Counted from the stretch's first letter, positions 26,672 through 36,888 are shown. The stretch is DNA of 64,000 nucleotides from an uncultured Opitutia bacterium (GCA_937136395.1 CAKZOI010000047.1:62001-126000); one strand, 5' to 3'. Notes: generated by a model not told the origin, from the sequence alone. Translations and numbers: made by a program.

Positions 26672-27703
26672 ATGGCGGAACGAAAACGAACAGCTAAAAA
26701 AAAGACGGCCCGAAAAACGAACACGCCAAAGCGGTCGCCTCGTGATCACAAGGGCAACGAACGAAGCCTGCTCGGTAAGTGCTTACGCCTACTTTGTATC
26801 TGCTTTTTAATCGCATTGATTGCCTTGAGTGCAGTCTACTACTTCAGCTCATTTGAAACGCGCAACCAGCTACATGCAGCCGCGATCAATATGATCAATC
26901 CCATGCGTCATGCCAACTGGATGCCAAAGCCTGTCGCAGCGCTCTTCAATACGCTTTATGACCATATCCCATCCAGCGACGGCCTCATCGTCGATGGCGG
27001 CGAGCTAGGTCGAGGCGACAATCCAATACTTGCAGGTATACCGCAGACTAGAAAGTCGGTTCGTATACTGCAAAACACATCTTACGTAAATCTATTCGAT
27101 GAAAAAGAGCGCCAATCGCTCTGCATTATCTATCGCATCGGTCAGCCAACTGAGTCCGCGAACAATACTCGCAGCGATCAGGCACTCAAAGACCCACGAG
27201 TGCACAATCTGAATGCGAGTGATATGCACTCGAACGAATGGCTCCCCCAGCCGATCGCACTTCCCAGTGCCCTTTCTGAAGCATTTGGAAGTAAAGGACA
27301 CAACGAAGCGATGTTGTTATCCAACTGTGCACCACTCACTCAGGACTTCGTCGGGCGCGTATGGCAGCCACTCAATCACATGGTCGCCATCAATTATCCG
27401 CAACGATTTGGTGAGATTTGGATTTATTCTGGCCCAGTCTACGATACAAACCGATCCAAATTGGCGAGCGGCCTACAGATCCCTAATGCACTCTACCTCA
27501 TTGCTTTCGACATCACCGATTCAGGAGGCTTGAGGGCAATCGCCTTCCTTGTGCCAACGCAAGGATATGACGGCAGACCACTTAGCGATTACTTAACATC
27601 GATCAAAAAGATCGAGCAAGTAACTGGACTTCGCTTCTTACCCGAAATCGGCTACGATGCGAAAGATGTGCTAGAGTCTTGGGTGAGCCCCACTCTATGG
27701 TAA
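26672..27703 (+). CDS. Membrane-anchored DNA/RNA non-specific endonuclease-like protein, active site lost
   Basis: A 343-residue protein. A very basic N-terminus (Lys/Arg-rich, about 35 residues) precedes one membrane helix (LLCICFLIALIALSAVYYF), then an extracytoplasmic domain. Segments MLLSNCAPLTQDFVGRVWQPLN and EIWIYSGPVYD match conserved parts of the NUC1 family (typically LLSNMSPQ... and VTGPVF). The DRGH catalytic motif expected before them is absent; the corresponding region reads SDMHSNEWLPQP. It may be a non-catalytic descendant with a binding role. The start is the ATG at 26672; a TTG at 26660 is less likely. Confidence 0.55.
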   Translation: MAERKRTAKKKTARKTNTPKRSPRDHKGNERSLLGKCLRLLCICFLIALIALSAVYYFSSFETRNQLHAAAINMINPMRHANWMPKPVAALFNTLYDHIPSSDGLIVDGGELGRGDNPILAGIPQTRKSVRILQNTSYVNLFDEKERQSLCIIYRIGQPTESANNTRSDQALKDPRVHNLNASDMHSNEWLPQPIALPSALSEAFGSKGHNEAMLLSNCAPLTQDFVGRVWQPLNHMVAINYPQRFGEIWIYSGPVYDTNRSKLASGLQIPNALYLIAFDITDSGGLRAIAFLVPTQGYDGRPLSDYLTSIKKIEQVTGLRFLPEIGYDAKDVLESWVSPTLW

Positions 27704-27802
27704 TCGAGCTTTAAGTGCTGCCTTAATCCTAAATACGGGAGCCAGAATACTGAAGTCAGGAGTCAGTAGTTAATACTGAGGATCTTATCAACAACACAGA
27801 GA

Positions 27803-27823
27803 GCTTCGCCAAATTGGCGAAGC
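27803..27823. repeat. Perfect inverted repeat between proS and the nuclease-like gene
   Basis: Ten-base arms GCTTCGCCAA and TTGGCGAAGC around a single A. It lies in the 167-base convergent spacer, 48 bases beyond the proS stop. It has no T-run on either strand, so terminator function is only a possibility. Nearby sequence (CTGAAGTCAGGAGTCAG) is repeat-like. Confidence 0.5.
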
Positions 27824-27870
27824 GTATATTTCGGCAATCGGTTGATTGTGAATCCTGACTGCATTTTAGG

Positions 27871-29391
27871 TTAATACGACTTCGCAAAAATCACTCGCTT
27901 ACCTGGCTTACCCGTAAACACGCAAGGCACTTCTTCGTTCACAGTCGCATTTGGAATACAGCGAACGGTGACTTTGTATTTCTTGGCAATCTGGTCTTCG
28001 AGTTCTGAGTCACAGCAGAAGCCCATCGAAGCAAAACCTCCGTGTATTTCAGGGTTATTCTTATTTTTCGGTGTAAAGAATTCAACAAATTCAGCCTCAG
28101 ACGTGATCTCCTTAGTATGAGCCTTTCGAAACGCCTTTGCCTTGGCGAGCAAGCCTGCCTGCATTTCGTCGAGCAATGTAGCGATACCTGTCACAAATGC
28201 TTCACGTGCATAGCTCTGCTTGTCCTTTGGGGCTCGGTCACGACGGCCCACAAAGACCGAATCTTTTGCCATATCGCGAGGGCCGACTTCGACGCGAAGT
28301 GGTATACCCTTCTTGATCCATCCCCAAGCTTTCTCTCCGCCACGTATATCGCGATCATCGAATTCCACGCGAACACGGCCGTCCATGTAATACTGATCCT
28401 TAAGCTGCTGCTCTAATTCGCGGCAATATGCGATCACTTCATCACGCGTTTCTTCTTTAGGAGTGACCGGAATAATCACCACATGCGACGGTGCAACACG
28501 AGGTGGCAACACCAAGCCATCATCATCCGAGTGCGTCATGATCAAGCCACCAACTAAACGTGTAGAGACGCCCCACGAAGTCGTCCAAGCAAACTCTTCT
28601 TTGCCCTCAGAGCTGAGGTATTTGATGTTGCTTGATTTGGCAAAATTTTGGCCTAAAAAGTGCGAGGTGCCAGCCTGTAATGCTTTGCGGTCTTGCATCA
28701 TCGCTTCGATCGCGAAGGTCGCATCAGCGCCAGGGAAACGCTCTGCCTCAGTCTTTTCTCCCGTGATCACTGGCACGGCCATAATGTTTTCAGCAAAGTC
28801 GGCATATACATCGAGCATTTTGCGAGTCTCCTCGATGGCTTCTTCTTTTGTCGCGTGCACCGTGTGGCCTTCCTGCCAGAGAAACTCTGCAGTGCGTAGA
28901 AACAGCCGTGTGCGCATTTCCCAGCGCACGACGTTTGCCCACTGATTAATCAGCAAAGGCAGATCGCGATAGGATTGCACCCACTTAGAGAAGAGCTCTC
29001 CAATTATAGTCTCCGATGTCGGACGAACAATCAGTGGCTCCTCAAGCTGCCCCGCAGGTTGTAATTTACCGTCTTCATCCGCTTCTAGCCGAGAATGAGT
29101 CACCACTGCGCACTCTTTGGCAAATCCTTCAACGTGGTCGGCTTCCTTTTGCAAAAAGCTCATTGGTATGAACAGCGGGAAATACGCATTCTTATGCCCA
29201 GTCTCCTTAAAGCGTCGATCTAGGTCGCTCTGAATATTCTCCCAAATCGCATAGCCCCATGGTTTAATAACCATGCAGCCACGCACGGGTGAAGTTTCAG
29301 CAAGATCAGCCGCCTTGACGACCTGTTGATACCACTCAGGATAGTCTTCTTCGCGTGTGGGAGTAATTGCAGTTTGTGCCTGTTTAGCCAT
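27871..29391 (-). CDS. proS: Prolyl-tRNA synthetase (archaeal/eukaryotic-type)
   Basis: A class II aminoacyl-tRNA synthetase charging tRNA-Pro. The motif set is KPWGYAIWENIQSDLDRRF, RPTSETIIGELFSKWVQSYRDLP, RTAEFLWQEGHTVHA and GVSTRLVGGLIMTHSDDDG, with a C-terminal zinc-like or dimer domain ending in IFAKSY. This, and the absence of an INS editing domain, place it in the archaeal/eukaryotic-like type. About 506 residues from the ATG at 29391; a GTG at 29418 is an alternative. It follows a small membrane-protein gene on the same strand. Confidence 0.95.
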   Translation of the reverse strand: MAKQAQTAITPTREEDYPEWYQQVVKAADLAETSPVRGCMVIKPWGYAIWENIQSDLDRRFKETGHKNAYFPLFIPMSFLQKEADHVEGFAKECAVVTHSRLEADEDGKLQPAGQLEEPLIVRPTSETIIGELFSKWVQSYRDLPLLINQWANVVRWEMRTRLFLRTAEFLWQEGHTVHATKEEAIEETRKMLDVYADFAENIMAVPVITGEKTEAERFPGADATFAIEAMMQDRKALQAGTSHFLGQNFAKSSNIKYLSSEGKEEFAWTTSWGVSTRLVGGLIMTHSDDDGLVLPPRVAPSHVVIIPVTPKEETRDEVIAYCRELEQQLKDQYYMDGRVRVEFDDRDIRGGEKAWGWIKKGIPLRVEVGPRDMAKDSVFVGRRDRAPKDKQSYAREAFVTGIATLLDEMQAGLLAKAKAFRKAHTKEITSEAEFVEFFTPKNKNNPEIHGGFASMGFCCDSELEDQIAKKYKVTVRCIPNATVNEEVPCVFTGKPGKRVIFAKSY

Positions 29392-29442
29392 AAGTGGAGC
29401 AAGCAAATAACTACTCACCTCGCCTGCAATGCCAAACTTCTC

Positions 29443-29679
29443 TTAACGTTCCGGCGGACGATGCTCACCAAGCCAGCCACCTTTCACAAAATCAATCAAA
29501 GGGTCTAAGACTCCAGGTGCGAATTGATGCAAAACAAAACCTGCGATGACAATGATGACTATGGCCATGGCAATCTTACCCGCACTTTTGAGAAACTTTA
29601 AAAATAGCACCAGCACCACGATCGCAACGATCCAGACGATAATATTTCCTGATAAAAGAGACTCTCTTAATTCTTCCAT
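29443..29679 (-). CDS. Small two-helix membrane protein
   Basis: A 78-residue protein with two hydrophobic helices (IIVWIVAIVVLVLFLKFL and IAMAIVIIVIAGFVLHQF) and a short polar tail ending EHRPPER. I do not recognise a family. It lies between serS and proS on the same strand, 51 bases before the proS start and 97 bases after the serS stop. The uniform coding character and clean start suggest a real gene. Confidence 0.55.
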   Translation of the reverse strand: MEELRESLLSGNIIVWIVAIVVLVLFLKFLKSAGKIAMAIVIIVIAGFVLHQFAPGVLDPLIDFVKGGWLGEHRPPER

Positions 29680-29776
29680 TAACTAGATTCTTAACAAGGG
29701 GGTTACTAAAGCAAGCATTAGCTTTCAGTAGATACGAAAGCAGCACGTATTTGGATCGAAAATCGTAACGCTAGCG

Positions 29777-31048
29777 CTATTTAGCTTCACCAATATAGGC
29801 TTGCTGCATCCAATATTGTAAGCAGTCGGGCACCTTCACTCGTCCGTCTTCTTGCAAATTATTCTCTAAAATTGCAGCGAGCACACGCGGCACCGCAAGA
29901 CCGGAGCCGTTCAGTGTATGCGCAGTAACAGGCTTGCCGTCTTTACCGCGATATCGAATACCTGCGCGGCGTGCTTGGAAATCGGTAAAATTACTGCAAC
30001 TAGAAACTTCGAGCCACCGTTTTTGACCCGCCGCGAACACTTCAAGGTCATACTGTTTGGCATGTGGGAAACCGATGTCGCCAGTGCACATACGTAATAC
30101 GCGATACGGCAATTCTAGCTTTTGCAAAGTGCCTTCAACATCTTCTCTGATTTTCTCAAGCTCCTCCATGCTTGAATCAGCATCGGTCCATTTCACCAGC
30201 TCAACTTTGTCAAATTGGTGTAGGCGGTTAAGCCCACGCACATGCGCACCCCAACTTCCTGCCTCACGGCGGAAGCAGGGTGTATAAGCGCAACGATATA
30301 TCGGCATTTGCTCGGCTTCGAGAATCTCGTCGCGGTAAAAATTAGTCACTGGCACTTCGGCAGTCGGCACTAGGTAAAGTCCCTCGTTTTCATCGACATA
30401 CATTTGCCCTTCCTTATCGGGCAACTGCCCTGTCGCTGTGGCACTTTCGGCATTCACTACGATCGGAGGCAGCACCTCTTCGTAGCCGTTCTGACGTGCT
30501 TCCTCGAGGAAGAAATTAACCAAAGCTCGCACCAGACGAGCCATTTCACCTACGTAAAATGGAAATCCTGCGCCAGCGGTTTTAACACCACGTGCGAAAT
30601 CAATACGTGACTCAAACCATGGAATATCATAGTGCGGTAACGCATGAGGAAACTGTGCGTCCGCATCTCCCCAAGTGGAAGCGACGACATTCTCATCCTC
30701 TCCCTTGCCCACTGGCACCGAAGGATCGGGGAGATTCGGAATCGAAAGAAACGCTTCCTGAAATGCGGCATCTGCTTCCTTAGATGCCACTTCCAATTCT
30801 TTCGCTTTTGCAGCGATTGCTTTCATTTCCTGAACCTTGGCAATAAACTCTGGCGAGCCCTTTGGCAGCGCAGCCATTTCTTTGTTAGCCGCTTTCTGCT
30901 CAGCACGCGCCTGCTCCGCTTCAGTGATCTTAGACCGACGCGCGGCATCGAGCTCCAAGACAGAATCTATGTCTGACTGGAATTTTTTATTAGCAATGGC
31001 AGCACGGACAAAATCCGGCTGCTCGCGAAGAAGCTTAATATCGATCAT
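29777..31048 (-). CDS. serS: Seryl-tRNA synthetase
   Basis: A 423-residue class II synthetase for tRNA-Ser. The N-terminal MIDIKLLREQPDFVRAAI opens the long antiparallel coiled-coil arm that binds the tRNA variable loop. Motif 2 is YRCAYTPCFRREAGSWG and motif 3 is NGSGLAVPRVLAAILENN. The ATG at 31048 restores the family's standard N-terminus; upstream codons to 31081 are not conserved in character. It lies 55 bases after the SNF2 gene on the same strand. Confidence 0.95.
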   Translation of the reverse strand: MIDIKLLREQPDFVRAAIANKKFQSDIDSVLELDAARRSKITEAEQARAEQKAANKEMAALPKGSPEFIAKVQEMKAIAAKAKELEVASKEADAAFQEAFLSIPNLPDPSVPVGKGEDENVVASTWGDADAQFPHALPHYDIPWFESRIDFARGVKTAGAGFPFYVGEMARLVRALVNFFLEEARQNGYEEVLPPIVVNAESATATGQLPDKEGQMYVDENEGLYLVPTAEVPVTNFYRDEILEAEQMPIYRCAYTPCFRREAGSWGAHVRGLNRLHQFDKVELVKWTDADSSMEELEKIREDVEGTLQKLELPYRVLRMCTGDIGFPHAKQYDLEVFAAGQKRWLEVSSCSNFTDFQARRAGIRYRGKDGKPVTAHTLNGSGLAVPRVLAAILENNLQEDGRVKVPDCLQYWMQQAYIGEAK

Positions 31049-31103
31049 ATGAACCAGAATTGAGAAGACAGAAGCGGGCAATCAGTCAAGACATGAATCG
31101 GAT

Positions 31104-34100
31104 CTAGCCTTCTAAGAGGTATTCGAGATCCGTGCGACTCAGTTTGGCTGAAGCCGATTTGCCACCAGGCTCTTCGACGAGCTGACGGAATAATTCAGCC
31201 TTACGAGCTTTCAATTCAAGCATGCGGGCTTCAATTGTGTGTTGCATAATTAAACGCTGCACAAACACCGAGCGCGTCTGCCCGATACGGTGCGCACGGT
31301 CACTCGCCTGATTTTCGACCGCAGGGTTCCACCAAGGGTCGAGATGGAAGACGTAATTCGCGCGAGTTAAGTTCAATCCAACTCCTCCAGTCTTGAGACT
31401 GATAAAGAAAAAGCTAGGCCCTTCACCACTTTGAAACTTCTGAACTAGGTGCTTGCGCTGGGAAACCGGAGTGCTGCCGTCCATTCGAAGATACGGAATG
31501 CTCCGCTCTTCTGCGATTGCCTGCATCTGGTCTAGCCCGCCAATAAATTGACTAAATACCAAAGCTGAGTGCCCTTCCGCCTGTAGCTCTTCGAGCTTAT
31601 CCGCCATGTGACTGAATTTCGGCGCTGGCTCATCCATATGCTTACCTAATAAGGTCGGGCTCACACAGACCTGGCGCAGACGTAGAATGGCCGCCAATGC
31701 AACAATGCCTGCCTGTTGCTCCGGGCGGTCTTCATATGCCGCAGCCACTTCTTCACGCACTTCAGAAACAGTTCGCGTGTAGATCTCCTTTTGAACAGGC
31801 GACATTTCAAGGAAGAGTTCGTGCTCTTCCTTCTTGGGTAATTCCTTAAGGATTTTCTCCTTTGTGCGACGTAGCACAAAAGGTGTTGCACGACGAAGCG
31901 TGCGCTGAGGTTCCTTACGATAGCGTTCTTTAAAGTCTTTCAATTGCCCAAAGATACCTGGGACGGATGCTGTGAGAACTGAGTAATACTCAGACACATT
32001 ATTCTCAACGGGTGTGCCGGTAAGGCACAAAGTGAAGCGACGATTGAGGCGTGCAGCGGCTTTGGTGCGTGCAGTGGAAACATTCTTTAAGTTATGCGCC
32101 TCATCAAATACCAGAATGTCAAACTCATGTGTCGACATCGTTTTCGCTTCAATACGCACTCGATCATAGGTCGTGATCACAATCTGTGCTGTGCTTAAAG
32201 ATTGCTGCCATTTCGATGGTGAGAGGCAATCCACCACTTTTAAATGCGGTGCAAAGCGAGCAAATTCATCCAGCCAGTTAAACACTAGACTCGGTGGCAC
32301 GACGATCAAAACGGAAGCAAGCGTCTCCCCTTGTTGCTCGGCTTGTTCAAATCGATGCGTTAAAAATGCAATGGTTTGAACCGTTTTGCCGAGGCCCATG
32401 TCATCCGCCAAGCAGGCGCCGAAACGATGCTGATACATGAACTCAATCCATGCACACCCATCACGCTGATAGGGTCGCAAGTCCGCCTGTAGATCAGATG
32501 AGGGCACAAACTCGGGTAATTCATTAAATTTGCTTAAGCTTTGAAAGACCGCTTCGACCTCATCCGGTAGCTCAACTTGAACGCCTCGACGACGCAGTGC
32601 GATCCAATCAAGCATTTCCAGCCGTGAAATCTGCAAGCCACCTTCTGTAGTCAGACCACTCTCGCCTCGACTCGGTCGCCCACGTTGCAGGATCTCAGCA
32701 ATCATTTGCAGGCCATCAGCTTCGCCATCGCCAACTTCTGGCATGATTAAGCTACCATCATCAGCTTCCAGAAAAAGTTGCCCCCGAATCAATCGTTTCC
32801 ACTCAGATTGAGTGATTGTGCGGTCGCCACAAGTGATGGACGGGTGCAACTCAAACCAGTCGATGTCTTTACCCTCGCCGCCGTGGCGACCTTGTAAATT
32901 GATCGCCAATGGTGCCGAGCGAATTGCTTGATCATTAAAGCGCACACGCACCCCTAACGCGGCGCACACTGATACCAGACGTTGCAGCACACCGTCGTCA
33001 TTATCGTGGCGAGAGAGCAACAAGCGCCCTTCTGCAAGTCCCTTGAGGTCATCGCGAGAAACTGCATCATACATACTGAAAAGTAACATCGCTACTTTTC
33101 CGAGATGAAGTGGACATGCCAACCATCGAGCTTGCAGTTCATCGATCACCAGCCTGGGATCATCGACTCGCGTCGCTCCAATGTAGTTCACTGTTCTGTC
33201 AATAATGTGACGCACTACAGTGCCATACTCTTCACCTAAAAGCTCGGGGAAATCCGCTGCTAACTCATGCAAATCAACAGTGGTTGATTGTTGGTTGGCA
33301 GACAGCACACGGCGCAGCAAATCTGTTAGCGCGCGCACGCGTCGCTTGGCTGAAAGCAAGGCACCGTAAGCACTGCTTAACACAACTTCAAGCAATGACT
33401 CTTGATAGGCATTCAGGTCTAACTTAAGGGAGCCAAAACATGCAAATAGATCGAATTCGAGCGATTCACGCTCGCCTGCAGCATTTTCGACTGCGTGTAG
33501 ATCAAGCTCTATTTTTACGGAGTCTGCGTCGACGCCCTCTGGGACAATCGCTTCACCATCCACATGAAACGAATAGATGCCTTTACTGGCGATCATTGCG
33601 GAATAACTACGACGATGTGCCAAATCGTTAAAGCTTTCGCCATCAGTTGAGTAGACGAGGCGGCCGGCTTTTTCGGGTAAAGAACGTGGATCTTCCTTCA
33701 CCGAGCAAACGCTACCATTGGCGAGTATGACATAACGGCTATCGGGAATGAGACAATAGGGCTCCAAAGGCTTACCTTTTGTATCTTTAAAGCAAATACG
33801 ACGATTCACTTCATCATTCACATAATCGTATACAACTTGCATGCGACACGCTTGCTTACGCATCTCTAGGCGTTGAGAATCTCCACTCACACCAGCGATC
33901 ACAGGAATACCCGCTTTTTTCGCTTTAGTCAGAAAGTTAGGGAAGTTTTTGTCTACATCACCGAGAGAAAATTCACGCGCGACTGAAAATCCATAGCTGC
34001 TCGGCAAACTGACTCCAACCGAGCGCAAGAATTCTTGCGGCACATCACCACGGATTTGAAAATCCAAGTTTCCAAATTCACGCACTTCCATAAGCCATAG

Positions 34101-34553
34101 CTCCGTCTCTTCGACTTCGCCCTCTTCACCATATGCCCCGCCTTCGCCACCAACATCACGATAGCCAAGTTGCTTACGCAAGTCCTGCGCGTAGTCAGGT
34201 GGCATTTCAAAATTACCAACACTCTTGCCTTGAACAGCAAGTAGCACCGCAGAAGTAGCCGCTATCACATGCTTACAGCCACCATAAGTCGCCCATGCTG
34301 GACACTCACAACCATGCTCTAACTCGCCAGAACGTATTTGTAGCCATACATCATATGGCTCACGGCGGCTACCTTGAACCACTGCATTGATACGTCTTGC
34401 CTCGTTGTCCCATTCGCAACCTTCGACAGCAAAATTGCGGTAGTAAGCCAAACCGCGTTCAACGAACTGACGATTTCCGATATAATAAAGCTCGCCAATA
34501 TCAAGTCGCTCAAAACCTTCTAGGCCTTCCAATCTGTTTATAGTAGTCGCCAT
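31104..34553 (-). CDS. SWIM zinc-finger SNF2-family helicase/ATPase
   Basis: An SNF2-family protein of about 1149 residues. The N-terminal SWIM finger is HGCECPAWATYGGCKH (Cys 82, 84, 93, His 95). The middle part is poorly conserved. The C-terminal ATPase core has DDMGLGKTVQT (Walker A), FDEAHNLKN (DEAH box), LTGTPVENN, and the second RecA-like lobe with LVFSQFIGGLDQMQ and SDRAHRIGQTRSV. Such proteins remodel protein-DNA complexes; the cellular role of bacterial members is mostly unknown. Start is the ATG at 34553; the TTG at 34601 is less likely. Same strand as serS. Confidence 0.92.
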   Translation of the reverse strand: MATTINRLEGLEGFERLDIGELYYIGNRQFVERGLAYYRNFAVEGCEWDNEARRINAVVQGSRREPYDVWLQIRSGELEHGCECPAWATYGGCKHVIAATSAVLLAVQGKSVGNFEMPPDYAQDLRKQLGYRDVGGEGGAYGEEGEVEETELWLMEVREFGNLDFQIRGDVPQEFLRSVGVSLPSSYGFSVAREFSLGDVDKNFPNFLTKAKKAGIPVIAGVSGDSQRLEMRKQACRMQVVYDYVNDEVNRRICFKDTKGKPLEPYCLIPDSRYVILANGSVCSVKEDPRSLPEKAGRLVYSTDGESFNDLAHRRSYSAMIASKGIYSFHVDGEAIVPEGVDADSVKIELDLHAVENAAGERESLEFDLFACFGSLKLDLNAYQESLLEVVLSSAYGALLSAKRRVRALTDLLRRVLSANQQSTTVDLHELAADFPELLGEEYGTVVRHIIDRTVNYIGATRVDDPRLVIDELQARWLACPLHLGKVAMLLFSMYDAVSRDDLKGLAEGRLLLSRHDNDDGVLQRLVSVCAALGVRVRFNDQAIRSAPLAINLQGRHGGEGKDIDWFELHPSITCGDRTITQSEWKRLIRGQLFLEADDGSLIMPEVGDGEADGLQMIAEILQRGRPSRGESGLTTEGGLQISRLEMLDWIALRRRGVQVELPDEVEAVFQSLSKFNELPEFVPSSDLQADLRPYQRDGCAWIEFMYQHRFGACLADDMGLGKTVQTIAFLTHRFEQAEQQGETLASVLIVVPPSLVFNWLDEFARFAPHLKVVDCLSPSKWQQSLSTAQIVITTYDRVRIEAKTMSTHEFDILVFDEAHNLKNVSTARTKAAARLNRRFTLCLTGTPVENNVSEYYSVLTASVPGIFGQLKDFKERYRKEPQRTLRRATPFVLRRTKEKILKELPKKEEHELFLEMSPVQKEIYTRTVSEVREEVAAAYEDRPEQQAGIVALAAILRLRQVCVSPTLLGKHMDEPAPKFSHMADKLEELQAEGHSALVFSQFIGGLDQMQAIAEERSIPYLRMDGSTPVSQRKHLVQKFQSGEGPSFFFISLKTGGVGLNLTRANYVFHLDPWWNPAVENQASDRAHRIGQTRSVFVQRLIMQHTIEARMLELKARKAELFRQLVEEPGGKSASAKLSRTDLEYLLEG

Positions 34554-34687
34554 CGCAATCCTCGACACAAAACCTAAAACCTGCGAAGAGACGAGCTTCA
34601 AATGACTGTATTTTTAAAAATCTTAATCTTTTTTGTATTCAAATAAGACTGGTGCACACAAACACAGTCACCTTTAATCAATAACTA

Positions 34688-35800
34688 ATGAAAGTTATTC
34701 AGATATTACCCGAGCTCAATACAGGCGGCGTTGAGCGCGGCACGCTGGAGGTCGGCAAGTATTTAGTGGAGCACGGCCACGAATCCATCGTCATCTCCAA
34801 CGGCGGCCGCCTGGTCGAGCAATTGGAGGCCGAAGGCAGCCGCCACATCACCCTACCCATCCACAAAAAGCGCCTCAGCTCGCTCAAGCAGGTTAAAGCC
34901 CTCCGTCGGCTCTTCGAAGAGGAACGCCCCGACATTCTCCACCTCCGCTCCCGCCTGCCTGCGTGGCTGGCCTATCTGGCCTGGCGGAAGATGGACCCCA
35001 CCACGCGCCCAAAACTCGTCACGACGGTGCACGGCTTCTATTCGGTCAACGCCTATTCTGCGATCATGACTAAAGGCGAGCAGGTCATCTGCGTGTCGAA
35101 CAGTGTCAAAGACTACGTGCTCAAAAACTACCCCAAAGTCCCGGAGGAGCGCCTCACTGTCATCCACCGAGGCGTCGACCCACAGGAATTCCCCTACGGC
35201 TACCAGCCTCCCGCCGAATGGCTGGCCAAGTGGAAAAGCGATTACCCCGAACTAGAGGGCAAATACGTCATCACCCTCCCCGGCCGCATCACCCGCTGGA
35301 AAGGACAGCTCGATTTTATTGAAGTCATTGCAGGGCTAAAGCAACGCGGGCTACCCGTGCAAGGCCTCATCGTCGGCGAACCGCACCCTAAAAAGCTGGA
35401 ATTTCTCGAAGAGGTCAAAGCCGCCATTCAGACTGCTAGCCTGGAAAACGACATCACCCTCGTCGGCCATCGCAGCGACCTGCGCGAGGTCATGGCAGTC
35501 TCCGACGTCGTCGTCTCCTGCTCCACCGACCCGGAAGCTTTTGGACGGGTCACGCTGGAAGCTTTGGCCATAGGTAAACCTGTTGCTAGCTACGACCATG
35601 GCGGCGTGCATGAACAGCTCGAAGCAATGCTAACCGATGGCAAAGTTCCAACAGGCGACACCACTAGAATGTCTCACCTGTTAAAAGATTGGTTCTCGCA
35701 GCAACAAATTCCCACCAAAAACAACCTTTTTGCACTGAACCAAATGCTTCAAAAAACAGGTCGAGTCTACAACGCAGCGAAACAAACCTCACATGAATAA
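34688..35800 (+). CDS. Glycosyltransferase family 4 protein
   Basis: A 370-residue GT-B glycosyltransferase. The N-terminus [19 protein letters not shown] is a nucleotide-sugar fold typical of GT4 enzymes of LPS or capsule synthesis. The C-terminal half has [16 protein letters not shown] and a [18 protein letters not shown] donor-binding segment. It should transfer a sugar to a lipid-linked glycan at the inner membrane; donor and acceptor are unknown. The first 870 bases are visibly more GC-rich than the last 200 bases and the AT-rich genes downstream, suggesting a mosaic gene at the edge of a glycan region. Confidence 0.88.
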   Translation: MKVIQILPELNTGGVERGTLEVGKYLVEHGHESIVISNGGRLVEQLEAEGSRHITLPIHKKRLSSLKQVKALRRLFEEERPDILHLRSRLPAWLAYLAWRKMDPTTRPKLVTTVHGFYSVNAYSAIMTKGEQVICVSNSVKDYVLKNYPKVPEERLTVIHRGVDPQEFPYGYQPPAEWLAKWKSDYPELEGKYVITLPGRITRWKGQLDFIEVIAGLKQRGLPVQGLIVGEPHPKKLEFLEEVKAAIQTASLENDITLVGHRSDLREVMAVSDVVVSCSTDPEAFGRVTLEALAIGKPVASYDHGGVHEQLEAMLTDGKVPTGDTTRMSHLLKDWFSQQQIPTKNNLFALNQMLQKTGRVYNAAKQTSHE

Positions 35801-35867
35801 GACAAACACTGCTCCTCGAGCTAACGACCCCAAAAGAAAATCAGCGTGTAAAAAATATATAGTTTAA

Positions 35868-36527
35868 GTGAAAACAATAATATTAGGCAAAGAGACCGCA
35901 AAAATAGACATTCGAGATAATTTATCGGATTCTTCTGTAACGTTTAAAACTGAAAAAAACGGAGCTCTTCGTGGACATATCGATTGGCTATCAGCTCCAC
36001 TCTATTTATCCAAGCAGGGCAACCGAATCGACGTGTCTCATACCCTAACCGAACTCAGTGCTACGACTGCGCCCCCTCCGGATCGCCTCTCAAAATCGGC
36101 AATAAGAGATTATATTAAGAACGGGCCCAGGATTCAAAATCAGTCAATCTACAGCGATATCACTCTAGTCCCTCCAGGCTTTACGGTCGAAATCCCGTCA
36201 ACAGGAGACGTCAAAATCACTAGAGAGGCACAAAAGACTGAGCAAGGCCTCGAACCAAAAGAAATCGAAGAACTGCTTTGCACTGAAATACAAAAAAGCC
36301 TCCAACAACATGAAGGAAAACGAGTTTGCTTCGCCTTATCCGGTGGAGTCGATAGCACACTCCTCGTGGCGCTGGCCAAACACCAGCAACTAACAAGCGA
36401 AATCACCTGCTATACCGCAGACACAGGAAGCGGAAAAGACCTTTCGCATGCAAAAGCAGCGGCAGAGGCGCTAGGGATTAAATTAGTCATTGTCAAAATC
36501 GACTTTAGGTTATCGTCCGAACATTGA
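35868..36527 (+). pseudogene. Truncated asparagine-synthase-like protein
   Basis: The 219-residue frame (GTG start) holds the PP-loop FALSGGVDSTLLVAL (SGGVDST at 158-164) and the beginning of an asparagine synthase domain, then loses similarity at KIDFRLSSEH and stops. An N-terminal class-II glutamine amidotransferase Cys is missing; the first 100 residues resemble only the end of such a domain. Full-length relatives continue for roughly 350 residues after the PP-loop. The downstream DNA belongs to a different gene (an ATP-grasp fragment), so this looks like a deletion fusion between two glycan-locus genes. Confidence 0.65.
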
Positions 36528-36888
36528 CCTCCTAGGCAGGAATTAATTTTTCCGATTACACCCCTTTACAAACAGGCAAGGTGACTGGTCTTGCATGCCA
36601 AAAGGACGGACGTTATGGGTAAGGTGGGTCACATCACACCCACATAGCCAAATCGCATTTACAGGCCTTTCGATTCCCTATTGGAGAGAAATCCTGCAAC
36701 TCGTCCACAACGCACATAAGCATTGGTTAAAACACCTCCCTTCGGCTGGATGGGACGTCGCAATTCTTCCAACCGGACCCACTTTAATCGAGGCCAACCC
36801 GATTTGGTGTGCCTATGTTGCCCAACTCCCTAATCAAAAGGGTCTACTCAACACACCCTTCAAGAAACACATTCTTGAAGAATGGTAA
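36500..36888 (+). pseudogene. Remnant of a sugar-transfer-associated ATP-grasp gene
   Basis: The frame from 36595 to 36888 encodes SHPHSQIAFTGLSIPYW, then SAGWDVAILPTGPTLIEAN, characteristic of the ATP-grasp end (Gly-Trp-Asp, then the Glu-Ala/Gly-Asn metal site). The 5' continuation is in another frame (NFSDYTPLQTGKVTG, around 36540-36590, ending in a stop at about 36617), so at least one frameshift is present. The remnant has no start of its own and abuts the asparagine-synthase-like fragment. It is a decayed accessory gene, not a functional enzyme. Confidence 0.6.

Noticed and set aside
27803-27823. Rho-independent terminator for proS
   Set aside because: A perfect stem is present but no T-run follows on either strand, so it is reported only as an inverted repeat.
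28463-28945. 160-codon antisense frame opposite proS
   Set aside because: Shadow of a highly conserved gene; low-complexity Ser-rich translation.
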